This document shows positions 17,723-25,719 of a DNA stretch of 32,385 bases, in pieces. Each line of letters begins with the position of its first letter. Positions within the stretch are counted from its first letter, which is position 1. The notes under the pieces were generated by a model. The model was not told the origin of the DNA. It did not search any database and worked only from the letters and a program-made list of their open reading frames with translations. The position numbers were made by a program, and so were the translations under genes. The DNA comes from Candidatus Tepidiaquacellales bacterium UBA6667 (GTDB taxonomy: Bacteria; Bacteroidota; Ignavibacteria; Tepidaquicellales; Tepidaquicellaceae), in assembly GCA_002455255.1 (NCBI GenBank), contig DKKL01000031.1, forward strand, positions 19,574 through 51,958. The letters run 5' to 3'.

Positions 17723-18430
17723 ATGGAAAAAACATTAATTTACGAAGGTAAAGCGAAAAAAATTTTTAAGATTTCCGGTAATGAAAAAGAATATTTACAG
17801 GAATTTAAAGATGATGCAACTGCATTCAACGGAGTTAAGAAAGATCAAATAAAAAACAAAGGAAAAGTAAATAATCAAATTACATCGGTTATTTTTGATT
17901 TACTTAATAATTCAGGGATTAAAACTCATTTCATAAAAAAGGTTTCTGAAAACAGTATGATTGTTTCCATTGTTGATATTATAAAAGTTGAAGTTGTTTG
18001 CAGAAATATTGCTGCGGGCAGTTTAGTTAAGAAATTTGCGTTCAAAGAAGGTGAAACACTTAAAAACCCATTAGTAGAATTTTATTATAAATCTGATGAA
18101 CTTGGTGACCCTTTATTTTCAGAAGATCATATACTTTTATTGGAGCTGGCAACTTCAGATGAAATGAAACATATAAGAAATGAAACATTAAAAATTAATG
18201 AAATTTTGAAAACATTTTTTTTAAGCAAAGGTTTGAAGTTGGTTGATTTTAAATTAGAGTTTGGAAGGGATTTAAATGGTGAAATAATTTTAGCTGATGA
18301 AATTTCGCCTGATACCTGCAGATTATGGGATAAAGTGTCAAACAAAAAAATGGATAAAGACCGATTTAGATTTGACCTTGGTGAAGTGGAAGAAAGTTAT
18401 GATGAAGTTATGAGGAGGGTTACAAATTAA
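17723..18430 (+). CDS. purC: Phosphoribosylaminoimidazole-succinocarboxamide synthase
   Basis: ATP-dependent step of purine biosynthesis joining aspartate to CAIR. 235 residues, the short bacterial form. Seen: LIYEGKAKKIFK, FKDDATAFNGVKK (nucleotide/substrate loop), VVCRNIAAGSLVKKFAFKEGE, PLVEFYYKSDELGDPLFSEDHI, DFKLEFGRDLNGEIILADEISPD in the C-terminal half and the end DRFRFDLG. It is the first gene of a run with psd and pssA; only 3 bases separate it from psd. No other pur gene is in the window. Confidence 0.97.
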   Translation: MEKTLIYEGKAKKIFKISGNEKEYLQEFKDDATAFNGVKKDQIKNKGKVNNQITSVIFDLLNNSGIKTHFIKKVSENSMIVSIVDIIKVEVVCRNIAAGSLVKKFAFKEGETLKNPLVEFYYKSDELGDPLFSEDHILLLELATSDEMKHIRNETLKINEILKTFFLSKGLKLVDFKLEFGRDLNGEIILADEISPDTCRLWDKVSNKKMDKDRFRFDLGEVEESYDEVMRRVTN

Positions 18431-18433
18431 ATT

Positions 18434-19102
18434 ATGAAAATTACTAAGTATGGTAAAGATGTAGTTTTAAAAATGTTAGTGATAACAATCTTAATTGATT
18501 TAATTGCTTTCTTAATCCCAAATGTAATAATAAAAATTATATTGTTTTCATTCTCAATTTTACTTTTTGGATTTACGTTATGGTTTTTCAGAGACCCAAC
18601 CAGAAAATTACCTTCGAATGTAACTGAAAAAACAATTATCTCTCCGGCAGACGGAAAGGTAGTATTAGTAGAAGAAATTATAAACAAAGAAGATAATTTA
18701 TTTCCGAAAGGTGAAAAACTAAAACAGGTTAGTATTTTTTTATCTCCTTTAAATGTACATGTAAATTGTCATCCTGTAACGGGTATCATAGATTATTTTA
18801 AATATATTGAAGGAGAATATTTAGTAGCATTTGACCATAAATCATCCGAACGGAACGAAAGAACAGAAATTGGTATTAAAACTCTAAAGGGAGACAATAT
18901 TTTATTTAAACAAATTGCCGGATTTGTTGCAAGAAGAATTGTTTGCAATTTAAAATTAGGTGATGAAGTATATATGGGAGAAAAATTTGGCATGATAAAA
19001 TTTGGTTCCAGAGTAGATATGTTACTTCCTTTGACTTCAAAAATAAATGTTAAACCCGGTGATAAAACAAAAACAGGAGAAACTATCATTGGTGAGTTTT
19101 AA
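18434..19102 (+). CDS. psd: Phosphatidylserine decarboxylase, short (PSD-A) type
   Basis: Makes phosphatidylethanolamine from phosphatidylserine at the membrane. 222 residues. Seen: two N-terminal hydrophobic helices (about 13-52), FFRDPTRKLP, SPADGKVV (70-77), FLSPLNVHVN (102-111), IAGFVARRIVC, and the self-cleavage site FGSRVDMLLP in which Ser192 after Gly191 becomes the pyruvoyl group. The length and GSRVD site fit the short PSD class shared with archaetidylserine decarboxylases. It is followed after 15 bases by pssA, which supplies the substrate. Confidence 0.95.
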   Translation: MKITKYGKDVVLKMLVITILIDLIAFLIPNVIIKIILFSFSILLFGFTLWFFRDPTRKLPSNVTEKTIISPADGKVVLVEEIINKEDNLFPKGEKLKQVSIFLSPLNVHVNCHPVTGIIDYFKYIEGEYLVAFDHKSSERNERTEIGIKTLKGDNILFKQIAGFVARRIVCNLKLGDEVYMGEKFGMIKFGSRVDMLLPLTSKINVKPGDKTKTGETIIGEF

Positions 19103-19117
19103 TCCCGAAAATATAAA

Positions 19118-19891
19118 TTGAATATACCAAGAAGTTTCATACCATCTTTATTTACAGTTCTTAATGCCTTCTGCGGCTTTATGTCACTGATATATGCCAT
19201 GAACGGAAATTTTACATTAGCTTCTTTTTTTATAATATATGCTATGCTCTTTGATGGGTTTGACGGAATAGTTGCGAGACTTTTAAATTCATCAAGTGAA
19301 TTTGGAGTTGAGCTTGATTCTCTTTCGGATATGGTTTCATTTGGCGTAGCCCCATCATTTATAATTTACAATTTATATTTCAAAAACATTGAAACATTTG
19401 GAGTGGTTATATCATCTTTATTTATGGTTTTTTCTGCTCTGAGATTAGCAAGATTTAATGTTCAACTTGTCGGATTTGATAAAGATTATTTTAAAGGTTT
19501 ACCAACACCAATAGCGGCAGTAACTTTATGTTCATTCGTAATTTTTTATAATAATAAAATTTTTTCTGAAGAAGTCAGCATCTATTTTATTTGGTTACTC
19601 GCATTCTTACTGCCTGCATTAATGATTAGTAATTTCAAATATGATACTTTACCAAAAATTAATAAACAAAATATAAAAAAGTATCCTGTTAAATTTATAA
19701 TTATTCTTATCGCTGCAATTTTAATTATAATAACCAAAGGCGAGGGAATTTTTTCTTTTTGTCTGTTTTATATCAGTTCGGGAATTATTCGTTCATTTTT
19801 TAATTTTATATCTCCAAAGAAAAAAAGATTATCTAAAACAGCTGCTGATAAACAAAACGAATCAGTCGATCCTGAACTGAATCTTAAATAA
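19118..19891 (+). CDS. pssA: CDP-diacylglycerol-serine O-phosphatidyltransferase
   Basis: Makes phosphatidylserine from CDP-diacylglycerol and serine. 257 residues with about seven hydrophobic helices. The CDP-alcohol phosphatidyltransferase signature is complete: D46, D49-G50, A53-R54, G63, D67 and D71 in FDGFDGIVARL and GVELDSLSD. Early residues RSFIPSLFTVLNAFCGF are typical of the PssA type. The start is a TTG at 19118; no nearby ATG fits the family N-terminus. The 3' end overlaps the convergent cysteine desulfurase gene by 8 bases. It pairs with psd just upstream. Confidence 0.94.
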   Translation: MNIPRSFIPSLFTVLNAFCGFMSLIYAMNGNFTLASFFIIYAMLFDGFDGIVARLLNSSSEFGVELDSLSDMVSFGVAPSFIIYNLYFKNIETFGVVISSLFMVFSALRLARFNVQLVGFDKDYFKGLPTPIAAVTLCSFVIFYNNKIFSEEVSIYFIWLLAFLLPALMISNFKYDTLPKINKQNIKKYPVKFIIILIAAILIIITKGEGIFSFCLFYISSGIIRSFFNFISPKKKRLSKTAADKQNESVDPELNLK

Positions 19892-21029
19892 TTTTTTTCA
19901 ACACTTTTATTAATTTATCCGCCTCTTCTAAAGTATTATATCTCCCAATAGAAATCCTAATTGTTGCAAGAGCAGTTTTTTCATCAATCCCAAGACTTAG
20001 CAATACATGAGAAGGTTTATGTGAACCTGAAGTGCAAGCAGAGCCACCGGATACTGCGATACCATCAAGATCAAGCAATATTAAAAGCATTTCCGGATCA
20101 ACATTTGATTTTTCCAAATTTACTGAAAGATTAATAATATTCGGCAGAGAATTTTTTTCAGGTGTATTTAAAATTAATTTATCTCTAAAATCTTTTTTCA
20201 GATTTTCAATAATATAATTTTTAATTTTAGTATAATGAAGAATATCAGATTCATATTTAGATATCAAGATTTCAAGGGCTTTTTTGAAACCGGCAATCCC
20301 AGGAATATTTTCAGTACCGCCTCTGCTATTTCTTTCCTGACTTCCCCCATGAATAAATTTATCTGTTTTGATTTTATCTTTTATATATACTGCTGCTATG
20401 CCTTTTGGACCATAAATTTTATGCGAAGAAATAGTTGCGATATCACAATTTAATTCTGTTAACTTTAAAATTCCTTTTCCGAAAGATTGAATAGTATCTG
20501 AATGAATGGTGAAATTATTTTTATTTTTATATTCACTGATTTTATTTATATCATTGATGACACCGGTTTCATTATTTGAGTGCATCACTGAAACACATAA
20601 AGTATTTTCATTTATTTTTTCATTCAAACTATCAAAATTAATAAATCCATAATTATCAGTTTCAATAAAATGAATTTTGAATCCGAATTTTTCTTTTAAA
20701 TAATTTAATGTATCTAAAACTGCAAGATGTTCTATTTTTGTTGTTATAAATTCATTTTTTTTTGTATCCAATGAAGCAAATGCTAAACCTTTAAGTGACT
20801 GATTATTAGATTCCGTTCCTCCACTTGTAAAATATATTTCTCTTGGTTTTGACCCGATAATTTGGGAAATTAGATCACGGGTATCTTCTATTAAAACTTT
20901 AGCAGATTTACCGAATGAATGAATTGATGACGAGTTTCCAAAATTTGTTTTTAAATATGGAATCATAGCATCTAATACTTCATCGGCTACGGGAGTGGTT
21001 GCGGCATTATCAAAATAAATGCTATTCAA
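19884..21029 (-). CDS. Cysteine desulfurase (NifS/IscS family)
   Basis: PLP enzyme taking sulfur from cysteine for Fe-S clusters and tRNA thiolation. 381 residues, full length. Seen: IYFDNAATTPVADEV, TSGGTESNN (69-76), SVMHSNNETGVIND, PLP lysine K204 in SSHKIYGPKG, GGSQERNSRGGTENI, and the sulfur-accepting loop SGGSACTSGSHKPSHVL with Cys332. The longer active loop with SACTSG matches group I (NifS/IscS) enzymes. The start is a TTG at 21029. No IscU, IscR or MnmA gene is adjacent, so I do not give a symbol. It is a single minus-strand gene between two plus-strand lipid clusters. Confidence 0.93.
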   Translation of the reverse strand: MNSIYFDNAATTPVADEVLDAMIPYLKTNFGNSSSIHSFGKSAKVLIEDTRDLISQIIGSKPREIYFTSGGTESNNQSLKGLAFASLDTKKNEFITTKIEHLAVLDTLNYLKEKFGFKIHFIETDNYGFINFDSLNEKINENTLCVSVMHSNNETGVINDINKISEYKNKNNFTIHSDTIQSFGKGILKLTELNCDIATISSHKIYGPKGIAAVYIKDKIKTDKFIHGGSQERNSRGGTENIPGIAGFKKALEILISKYESDILHYTKIKNYIIENLKKDFRDKLILNTPEKNSLPNIINLSVNLEKSNVDPEMLLILLDLDGIAVSGGSACTSGSHKPSHVLLSLGIDEKTALATIRISIGRYNTLEEADKLIKVLKKII

Positions 21030-21093
21030 TTAATTTTATGTTTAATTATGTATTTACAATAATTAATTTAAATACCTGATAATATAATTATTA
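21030..21093. other. Short divergent intergenic region (cysteine desulfurase / pgsA)
   Basis: 64 very AT-rich bases between divergent TTG and ATG starts; it must contain both promoters. No operator or hairpin stands out. Confidence 0.4.
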
Positions 21094-21663
21094 ATGAAAA
21101 TAAATTTCAAAGAATTATTTCTAATTCCAAATATCTTATCAATACTCAGATTAATATTGCTGTTACCATTGTGTTATCTAATATTATATAAATTTGAAAC
21201 ACAAAAATCAGTAATAATTTTCATTATGATTTTGATGTATATTACGGATTTATCAGATGGTTATATCGCCAGAAAATTTAATCAAATTTCTGAAACCGGA
21301 AAAATATTAGATCCATTGGCAGATAAGATATCAATTATTATACTATCAATTTTAATATTCATCAAAGGGTTACTCCCGCTTTGGTTTTTAATAATAGTTA
21401 TTTTCAGAGATGTTTTAATTTTAATATTTGGGTTAAGACTTGAAAAAAAGACAGGGAAAGTTTTAATGAGCAATTATCCGGGTAAAATTGCGGTTTTGGG
21501 AATTGGAATAGTGTTATTACTGAATTTACTGCAAATATCAGTTATTACTGAATTTATACCATACTTTTATTATATTATATTAATTTTAATCATCTATTCG
21601 TCATATCTTTATTATAAAAGATATAAACAAACTATAGGAGAAATAATGGATGGAAATCACTGA
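21094..21663 (+). CDS. pgsA: CDP-diacylglycerol-glycerol-3-phosphate 3-phosphatidyltransferase
   Basis: Commits CDP-diacylglycerol to phosphatidylglycerol phosphate. 189 residues, the usual size, with about five to six hydrophobic helices. Seen: LIPNILSILRLILLLPL at the N-terminus and the CDP-alcohol signature with D52, D55-G56, A59-R60, G69, D73 and D77 (TDLSDGYIARKF, LDPLADK). The DPLADK form separates it from pssA nearby. The last 14 bases overlap the HU-like gene, so the two are co-transcribed. Confidence 0.94.
   Translation: MKINFKELFLIPNILSILRLILLLPLCYLILYKFETQKSVIIFIMILMYITDLSDGYIARKFNQISETGKILDPLADKISIIILSILIFIKGLLPLWFLIIVIFRDVLILIFGLRLEKKTGKVLMSNYPGKIAVLGIGIVLLLNLLQISVITEFIPYFYYIILILIIYSSYLYYKRYKQTIGEIMDGNH
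21636..21640 (+). promoter_or_regulatory. Shine-Dalgarno AGGAG deciding the HU-like start
   Basis: AGGAG inside the end of pgsA, nine bases before the ATG at 21650. The other ATG at 21646 is in the pgsA frame, so this site supports 21650 as the real start. Confidence 0.7.
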
Positions 21664-22081
21664 AAATCCCTTTAATGAATCTTCCGAAAGGAGACGGCGA
21701 AATGCGGATAGAGTGAAAACTCTTACTCGAAAAGATATAGAAATGAAGATGGAGGAGAAATTAGTTGGGAAAAAAATTACCCGTAAACTTATTGTCGATT
21801 CCTTATTCGATTCATTGAGAGAGTTAATAATGTCAGCTGACCCCGTTATAAGAATAGAAATAAGAGATTTTGGAGTATTTGAAGTTAAAAAAACCAAACC
21901 GAAGCCAAAAGCAAGGAATCTAAAAACAGGTGAATTTGTATATGTTCCCGGAAGAAGAAAAATGCATTTCAAACCTGGAAAACTTTTAAAAAACTATCTT
22001 AAAGACAGTTCGGAAAAAGATGCACTTGAAGAAATTAAAATCATAGAACAAAATCCGGAAGGAGAAAACAATATCGTATAA
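21650..22081 (+). CDS. HU/IHF-family DNA-binding protein with terminal extensions
   Basis: 143 residues against about 90 for normal HU. The core (about 26-118) carries the family pattern: TRKDIEMKMEEKL helix, ITRKLIVDSLFDSLRELI, VIRIEIRDFGVFEVKK, then the DNA-binding arm KPKPKARNLKTGEFVYVPGRRKMHFKPGKLLKNYL. Extra parts are a charged N-terminus (1-25, rich in Glu and Arg, with SSERRRRNADR) and an acidic tail (about 119-143). The protein should bend DNA; the extensions suggest a specialised nucleoid or regulatory paralogue, not necessarily the main HU. It overlaps pgsA and precedes ruvX in the same run. Confidence 0.9.
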   Translation: MEITENPFNESSERRRRNADRVKTLTRKDIEMKMEEKLVGKKITRKLIVDSLFDSLRELIMSADPVIRIEIRDFGVFEVKKTKPKPKARNLKTGEFVYVPGRRKMHFKPGKLLKNYLKDSSEKDALEEIKIIEQNPEGENNIV

Positions 22082-22104
22082 AAATTTACTAATTATAAAA
22101 TCAA

Positions 22105-22542
22105 ATGGCAAAAATTATTGGAATTGATTATGGAACCGTAAGAATAGGTATTGCCATTTCAGATGACAACAAATCAATTAGTTTTTCAAGACCTCACCTT
22201 CCGAATAACAATGAATTTTTCAAAAAATTATCCGAAATAATTTCATCTGAACAGGTAGATAAGATTATAATAGGATATCCACTTAATCTAAAATCAGAAA
22301 AAACAAACCAGACTTTAAAAACCGAAGAGTTTAAAAATTCCTTAGAAACTTTTATTCAAAATTCAGGATTAAAAACTCATATAGAATTTTATGATGAACG
22401 ATTTTCAAGTTCAATTGCAGAACAACAGATAATTGAAACAGGGATGAACAAAAAAAAAAGGAAGAATAAAGGATTAGTAGATTCTTATTCAGCTCAAATA
22501 ATATTACAGGGATATTTGGATAAAAAAAATTTTAATAAATAA
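22105..22542 (+). CDS. ruvX: Putative Holliday junction resolvase / pre-16S rRNA nuclease YqgF
   Basis: 145 residues of the RNase H-fold YqgF family, thought to process the 16S rRNA end and to act on branched DNA. Seen: IGIDYGTVRIGIAISDD with the first catalytic Asp (residue 7), VDKIIIGYPLNLKSEK, FYDERFSSSIAEQQI with the conserved DER, and KGLVDSYSAQIILQGYL with the last Asp. 23 bases separate it from the HU-like gene. Its TAA overlaps the next ATG (TAATG), so translation of the AlbA_2 gene is coupled. Confidence 0.93.
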   Translation: MAKIIGIDYGTVRIGIAISDDNKSISFSRPHLPNNNEFFKKLSEIISSEQVDKIIIGYPLNLKSEKTNQTLKTEEFKNSLETFIQNSGLKTHIEFYDERFSSSIAEQQIIETGMNKKKRKNKGLVDSYSAQIILQGYLDKKNFNK

Positions 22543-23174
22543 TGTATTTAGTAGAGCTATATAAATTAATAGAAGAAGGTGAATCTCAAACTGTTGAGTT
22601 TAAAAGAAAATTTTCAACTCCTGAAAAAATTGCCAAAGAGATGATTGCATTTGCAAATACTAATGGAGGTTATATCTTATTTGGTGTGGATGATGATAAG
22701 TCAATTATTGGAGTAAGAAGCGAGAAGGAAGAAATTGAGCTTGTAAATTCAGCAGCATTATTTTACTGTGAACCGGAAATTAATTTTGAGTATGAAGTAG
22801 TATTAATCAAAGGTGCTGATGTAGTAGTTGTGTATATACCGGAAAGTGAAAACAAGCCACATTACCTTATAACAGAAGATGATGATAATTTGAAATGTTA
22901 TATCAGGTTAAATGATATGTCAATAATAGCATCAAAAGAAACTGCCAATATTCTAAAAGGGAAAAACAGTAAAAACCCAATAACAATAAATTTTGGTGAT
23001 AATGAAAAAGCGTTGATGAGTTTTTTAAATGAAAACGGAAAAATTACAGTAAAAACTTTTAAGAAACTTGTAAACATATCCCAACGAAGAGCAAGCAGAA
23101 CGCTTGTGAATCTTGTCAGAACCGGAACAATAAGGCATCATTTTAACGGTAAAGAAGAATTTTTTACTTTATAA
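22542..23174 (+). CDS. AlbA_2-domain protein with C-terminal helix-turn-helix
   Basis: 210 residues. The N-terminal half is an AlbA_2 (divergent AAA-4, Schlafen-like) domain: GESQTVEFKRKFSTPEKI (about 13-30), then MIAFANTNGGYILFGVDDDKSIIGV (35-59) and CYIRLNDMSIIASKE. This domain is found in many putative regulators and is related to the Schlafen nuclease/ATPase core. Residues about 150-205 look like a winged helix-turn-helix (LMSFLNENGKITVKTFKKLV, ISQRRASRTLVNLVRTGTI). The combination suggests a DNA-binding regulator; target and ligand are unknown. It is coupled to ruvX by a one-base stop/start overlap and ends 6 bases before the convergent nrfA stop. Confidence 0.85.
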   Translation: MYLVELYKLIEEGESQTVEFKRKFSTPEKIAKEMIAFANTNGGYILFGVDDDKSIIGVRSEKEEIELVNSAALFYCEPEINFEYEVVLIKGADVVVVYIPESENKPHYLITEDDDNLKCYIRLNDMSIIASKETANILKGKNSKNPITINFGDNEKALMSFLNENGKITVKTFKKLVNISQRRASRTLVNLVRTGTIRHHFNGKEEFFTL

Positions 23175-23180
23175 AATTTT

Positions 23181-24665
23181 TTAATTGGTATAACTCTCCT
23201 TCATTTTATCATGTCTTTCTTCTGATTTTTTATCCCACACAGGAACAACAGATTCAAGAAATGTTTTTTTATCTTCATTTAATTTTTTCATATCAAGACC
23301 TATATATGCCTGAGCTTTTTCTTTTGTTGAAACATCAGGATAAACTATTGGTAAAGGTATATTTCTTTTGATTAAAATTTCCGTAAGTTTTATTCTTGCT
23401 TCTTCTGATTTTTGAATTGATGTTCCTAAAATTCTCGCACTTTCAAGTGGTGCATGAAAGCTTGAACCATGCCCTGCGGCTACAAAATCCCAACGCCATT
23501 GTGCACTTCTTATTAAACTTAATACCTGTTTCATTTCAGATTCAGAAGCACCATTATCCCAAGCAGTTTTCGCTTCAATATGTGCTTTGAATAATGAGTT
23601 CATCGCGAGTTTCATCAATTCTTCAACTTTATCTTGCCTGTCAAAAACATTTTTCATCAAAGAAGCTTCAGACTCCCTGTGACATACCTGACACGCATTT
23701 TCAATATTATTAAGCGGACTTTGAATTTGGTGATCGGTAAATTTTACACCTCCTTCTGATTTATAAGGCATATGGCAATCGGCACATGCAACTCCTCTTT
23801 CGCTATGCACACCCATTTTAAACATTTCAAAATCAGGATGTTGTGCTTTTATTACAGGTGTTTTGCTTAAAGTATGAACAAAATCAGTATGAGAAACAGA
23901 ATCGTAATATCTTTCGATGTCTTCAACTGAAGATCCTTTGTCCCAAGGGAAAGTGAGATATTTGTTTTCTCCTTTAAAATAATATTCAACATGACACTGA
24001 GCACAAACAAGTGATCTCATTTCCTGATGAGTAGCATCATTAATATCTTTTCCTTGTCTGGCAAGTGCTTCAATTAAAGCTGGTCTTGTAATCCTTAAAT
24101 TCATAGATTTTGGGTTATGGCAATCCTGACAACCAATAGGATTTGCAATTTCATGCCCTAATTCTTTGAATGGTTTTTTATAAAATTCTTCCACACCTAA
24201 TTCATTCATTACTCTGGGTACATCTGTGCTTTTACAAGCATAACAAGTACTTGGCTGAGGAACATCCGACCTCAAAGTATTTCTTAAATCCTTAATAGCA
24301 TAGTAATGACCTCTTCCCTGATTATAATCACGTGAAAATGCATATCCTGCCCATAGGATTACCAGTTCAGGATATTTTTCAAGCATATCAACTTTTTGAG
24401 ATCCGGCATGTTTACTTTTAAAAGTGGTGTCTAATGTTTTTATATAAGACTGATATTGACGCGGAAAGTTTTCACCCCAAACTTCATTTCTCGGTTCCCA
24501 CTCTGATAGAGGTTTAATATTTTGTAATATCATATTTGCTTCCGTTCTACGTTCAATAATAGAACTTCCGAACAAACCAGCAAGAAAAACAATTACAATT
24601 GTTAAAATGAACAAAACCCAACCAACATAAGGTTTTTCTTTAATAATATCTTTTATTTTTTTCAT
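23181..24665 (-). CDS. nrfA: Ammonia-forming cytochrome c nitrite reductase, catalytic subunit
   Basis: Six-electron reduction of nitrite to ammonium in the periplasm. 494 residues, pentahaem. Seen: N-terminal hydrophobic helix (14-32) serving as anchor or uncleaved signal; the special active-site haem motif CYACK (141-145, Lys ligand); and four CXXCH sites at 179-183, 221-225, 294-298 and 325-329. CHVEYYF after the third site carries the conserved active-site Tyr, and KAQHPDFE the active-site His276. Only one base separates it from nrfH, so they form one unit. The AlbA_2 gene ends convergently 6 bases away. It gives the host respiratory nitrite ammonification or nitrite/NO detoxification. 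Confidence 0.98.
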   Translation of the reverse strand: MKKIKDIIKEKPYVGWVLFILTIVIVFLAGLFGSSIIERRTEANMILQNIKPLSEWEPRNEVWGENFPRQYQSYIKTLDTTFKSKHAGSQKVDMLEKYPELVILWAGYAFSRDYNQGRGHYYAIKDLRNTLRSDVPQPSTCYACKSTDVPRVMNELGVEEFYKKPFKELGHEIANPIGCQDCHNPKSMNLRITRPALIEALARQGKDINDATHQEMRSLVCAQCHVEYYFKGENKYLTFPWDKGSSVEDIERYYDSVSHTDFVHTLSKTPVIKAQHPDFEMFKMGVHSERGVACADCHMPYKSEGGVKFTDHQIQSPLNNIENACQVCHRESEASLMKNVFDRQDKVEELMKLAMNSLFKAHIEAKTAWDNGASESEMKQVLSLIRSAQWRWDFVAAGHGSSFHAPLESARILGTSIQKSEEARIKLTEILIKRNIPLPIVYPDVSTKEKAQAYIGLDMKKLNEDKKTFLESVVPVWDKKSEERHDKMKESYTN

Positions 24666-24666
24666 A

Positions 24667-25236
24667 TTATTTTTTTAATTGTTTTTTTAACCAATCGGGA
24701 ATAATCGGATTTAATCCCGGTACTTTTGAGTCCGGAAAAGACGACAAACTGCTAACTGAGCCGTGAGGAGTTTCCTGATGACAACTCCAACAAAGTCTTT
24801 CTTCATCTCTTTCATCTTTAACATACATAGTATGATTTATAAGATTATTATGACATCTGATACAATTATCCTGAACTACGTTTATCCCTGCTTGTTTTAT
24901 TTTAATTACCTGTGGTTCTAATCTGAAAGTGAACATAAAAGAATGTCTCGCACCATCAGACGCTTTGAAAGCATATTTCTTAATAATATTATCCTGAGGT
25001 ACATGGCAATCATTACAAGTGGCAACTTTTGAATGAGAACTAACTCTCCATGATGCATATTGAGGATACATTACGTGACAATTTATACAAGTTTCTGGTT
25101 TATCTGAAATATATGATGTGGCATTTCCGATATATAAAATAAAAAAGACTGTACCGGTGAACACTCCACAAATTACAATTACCGGAACTTTCCAATTTTC
25201 CGGTGGTAAAATTATATTTATAAATTTTTTAATCAC
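24667..25236 (-). CDS. nrfH: Cytochrome c nitrite reductase small subunit (quinol dehydrogenase)
   Basis: NapC/NirT-family membrane tetrahaem cytochrome that takes electrons from menaquinol and passes them to NrfA. 189 residues. Seen: one N-terminal membrane helix (about 17-40) and four CXXCH sites at 50-54, 74-78, 125-129 and 149-153. The first reads CINCHVM, where Met56 matches the unusual CXXCHXM axial ligand of NrfH haem 1. The start is a GTG at 25236; upstream in frame there is a stop within five codons. It is the first gene of nrfHA, with an FNR-like palindrome centred about 44 bases before the start. Confidence 0.97.
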   Translation of the reverse strand: MIKKFINIILPPENWKVPVIVICGVFTGTVFFILYIGNATSYISDKPETCINCHVMYPQYASWRVSSHSKVATCNDCHVPQDNIIKKYAFKASDGARHSFMFTFRLEPQVIKIKQAGINVVQDNCIRCHNNLINHTMYVKDERDEERLCWSCHQETPHGSVSSLSSFPDSKVPGLNPIIPDWLKKQLKK

Positions 25237-25342
25237 TATTATATAAAATTAACAATTTTAGATATATTTAAAAATGATTTATATCAATTTATTAAACTTC
25301 AAAATATATTGATTTTAAAATTAAAACTAATGATATTGTATA
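25237..25342. other. Divergent intergenic region nrfH / TPR gene
   Basis: 106 AT-rich bases between divergent GTG and ATG starts. Apart from the FNR-like palindrome described separately, no hairpin or clear promoter pair is seen. On the minus strand a TAATTT at 25251-25246 would sit where a -10 is expected for a class II activator site. Confidence 0.4.
25274..25287. promoter_or_regulatory. FNR/CRP-family-like operator upstream of nrfHA
   Basis: Read on the minus strand, TTGAT-ATAA-ATCAT matches the FNR box TTGAT-N4-ATCAA at 9 of 10 defined bases. Its position ahead of an anaerobic respiratory operon supports it, but the region is very AT-rich and chance matches are possible. Confidence 0.5.
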
Positions 25343-25651
25343 ATGAACAGGTTAGAATCTTTATTGGAGATTCTGAAAAAAGACGAAAACGATACATTTA
25401 GCAGATATGCTTTAGCTCTGGAATATAACTCCATTAATGAGACGGAGAAGTCTAAATCAGAATTTTTAAAGCTTTTAAATGAAAGTCCATCTTATTTGCC
25501 TACATATTATCAACTTGGTAAAATGTATGAATCAGAAGGCGATATAGACGAAGCATTAAAAATATATACTAAAGGATTATATGTGGCGAGTTCTCAGAAT
25601 GACACACATACAAAAAATGAATTACAAGAAGCAATAGACAATCTTTACTAA
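25343..25651 (+). CDS. Small TPR protein
   Basis: 102 residues, cytoplasmic (no signal peptide). Two to three tetratricopeptide-like helix pairs are visible: FSRYALALEYNSINETEKSK (about 19-38) and a good TPR YLPTYYQLGKMYESEGDIDEAL with KIYTKGL following (about 51-80). TPRs mediate protein binding; no partner can be named. Genes of this size and layout are common in Ignavibacteria and Chlorobi. It stands 68 bases before the propeller gene on the same strand and may share its transcript. Confidence 0.8.
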   Translation: MNRLESLLEILKKDENDTFSRYALALEYNSINETEKSKSEFLKLLNESPSYLPTYYQLGKMYESEGDIDEALKIYTKGLYVASSQNDTHTKNELQEAIDNLY

Positions 25652-25719
25652 TTATTAATATTACCAAACAGATATATTAAACAACTCTACCGTCAATTTT
25701 AAAACTAAATTTAAGAACC

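Noticed and set aside
25238..25243. TATAAT on the minus strand just before nrfH
   Set aside because: Only two bases from the GTG start, so transcription from it would begin inside the gene.
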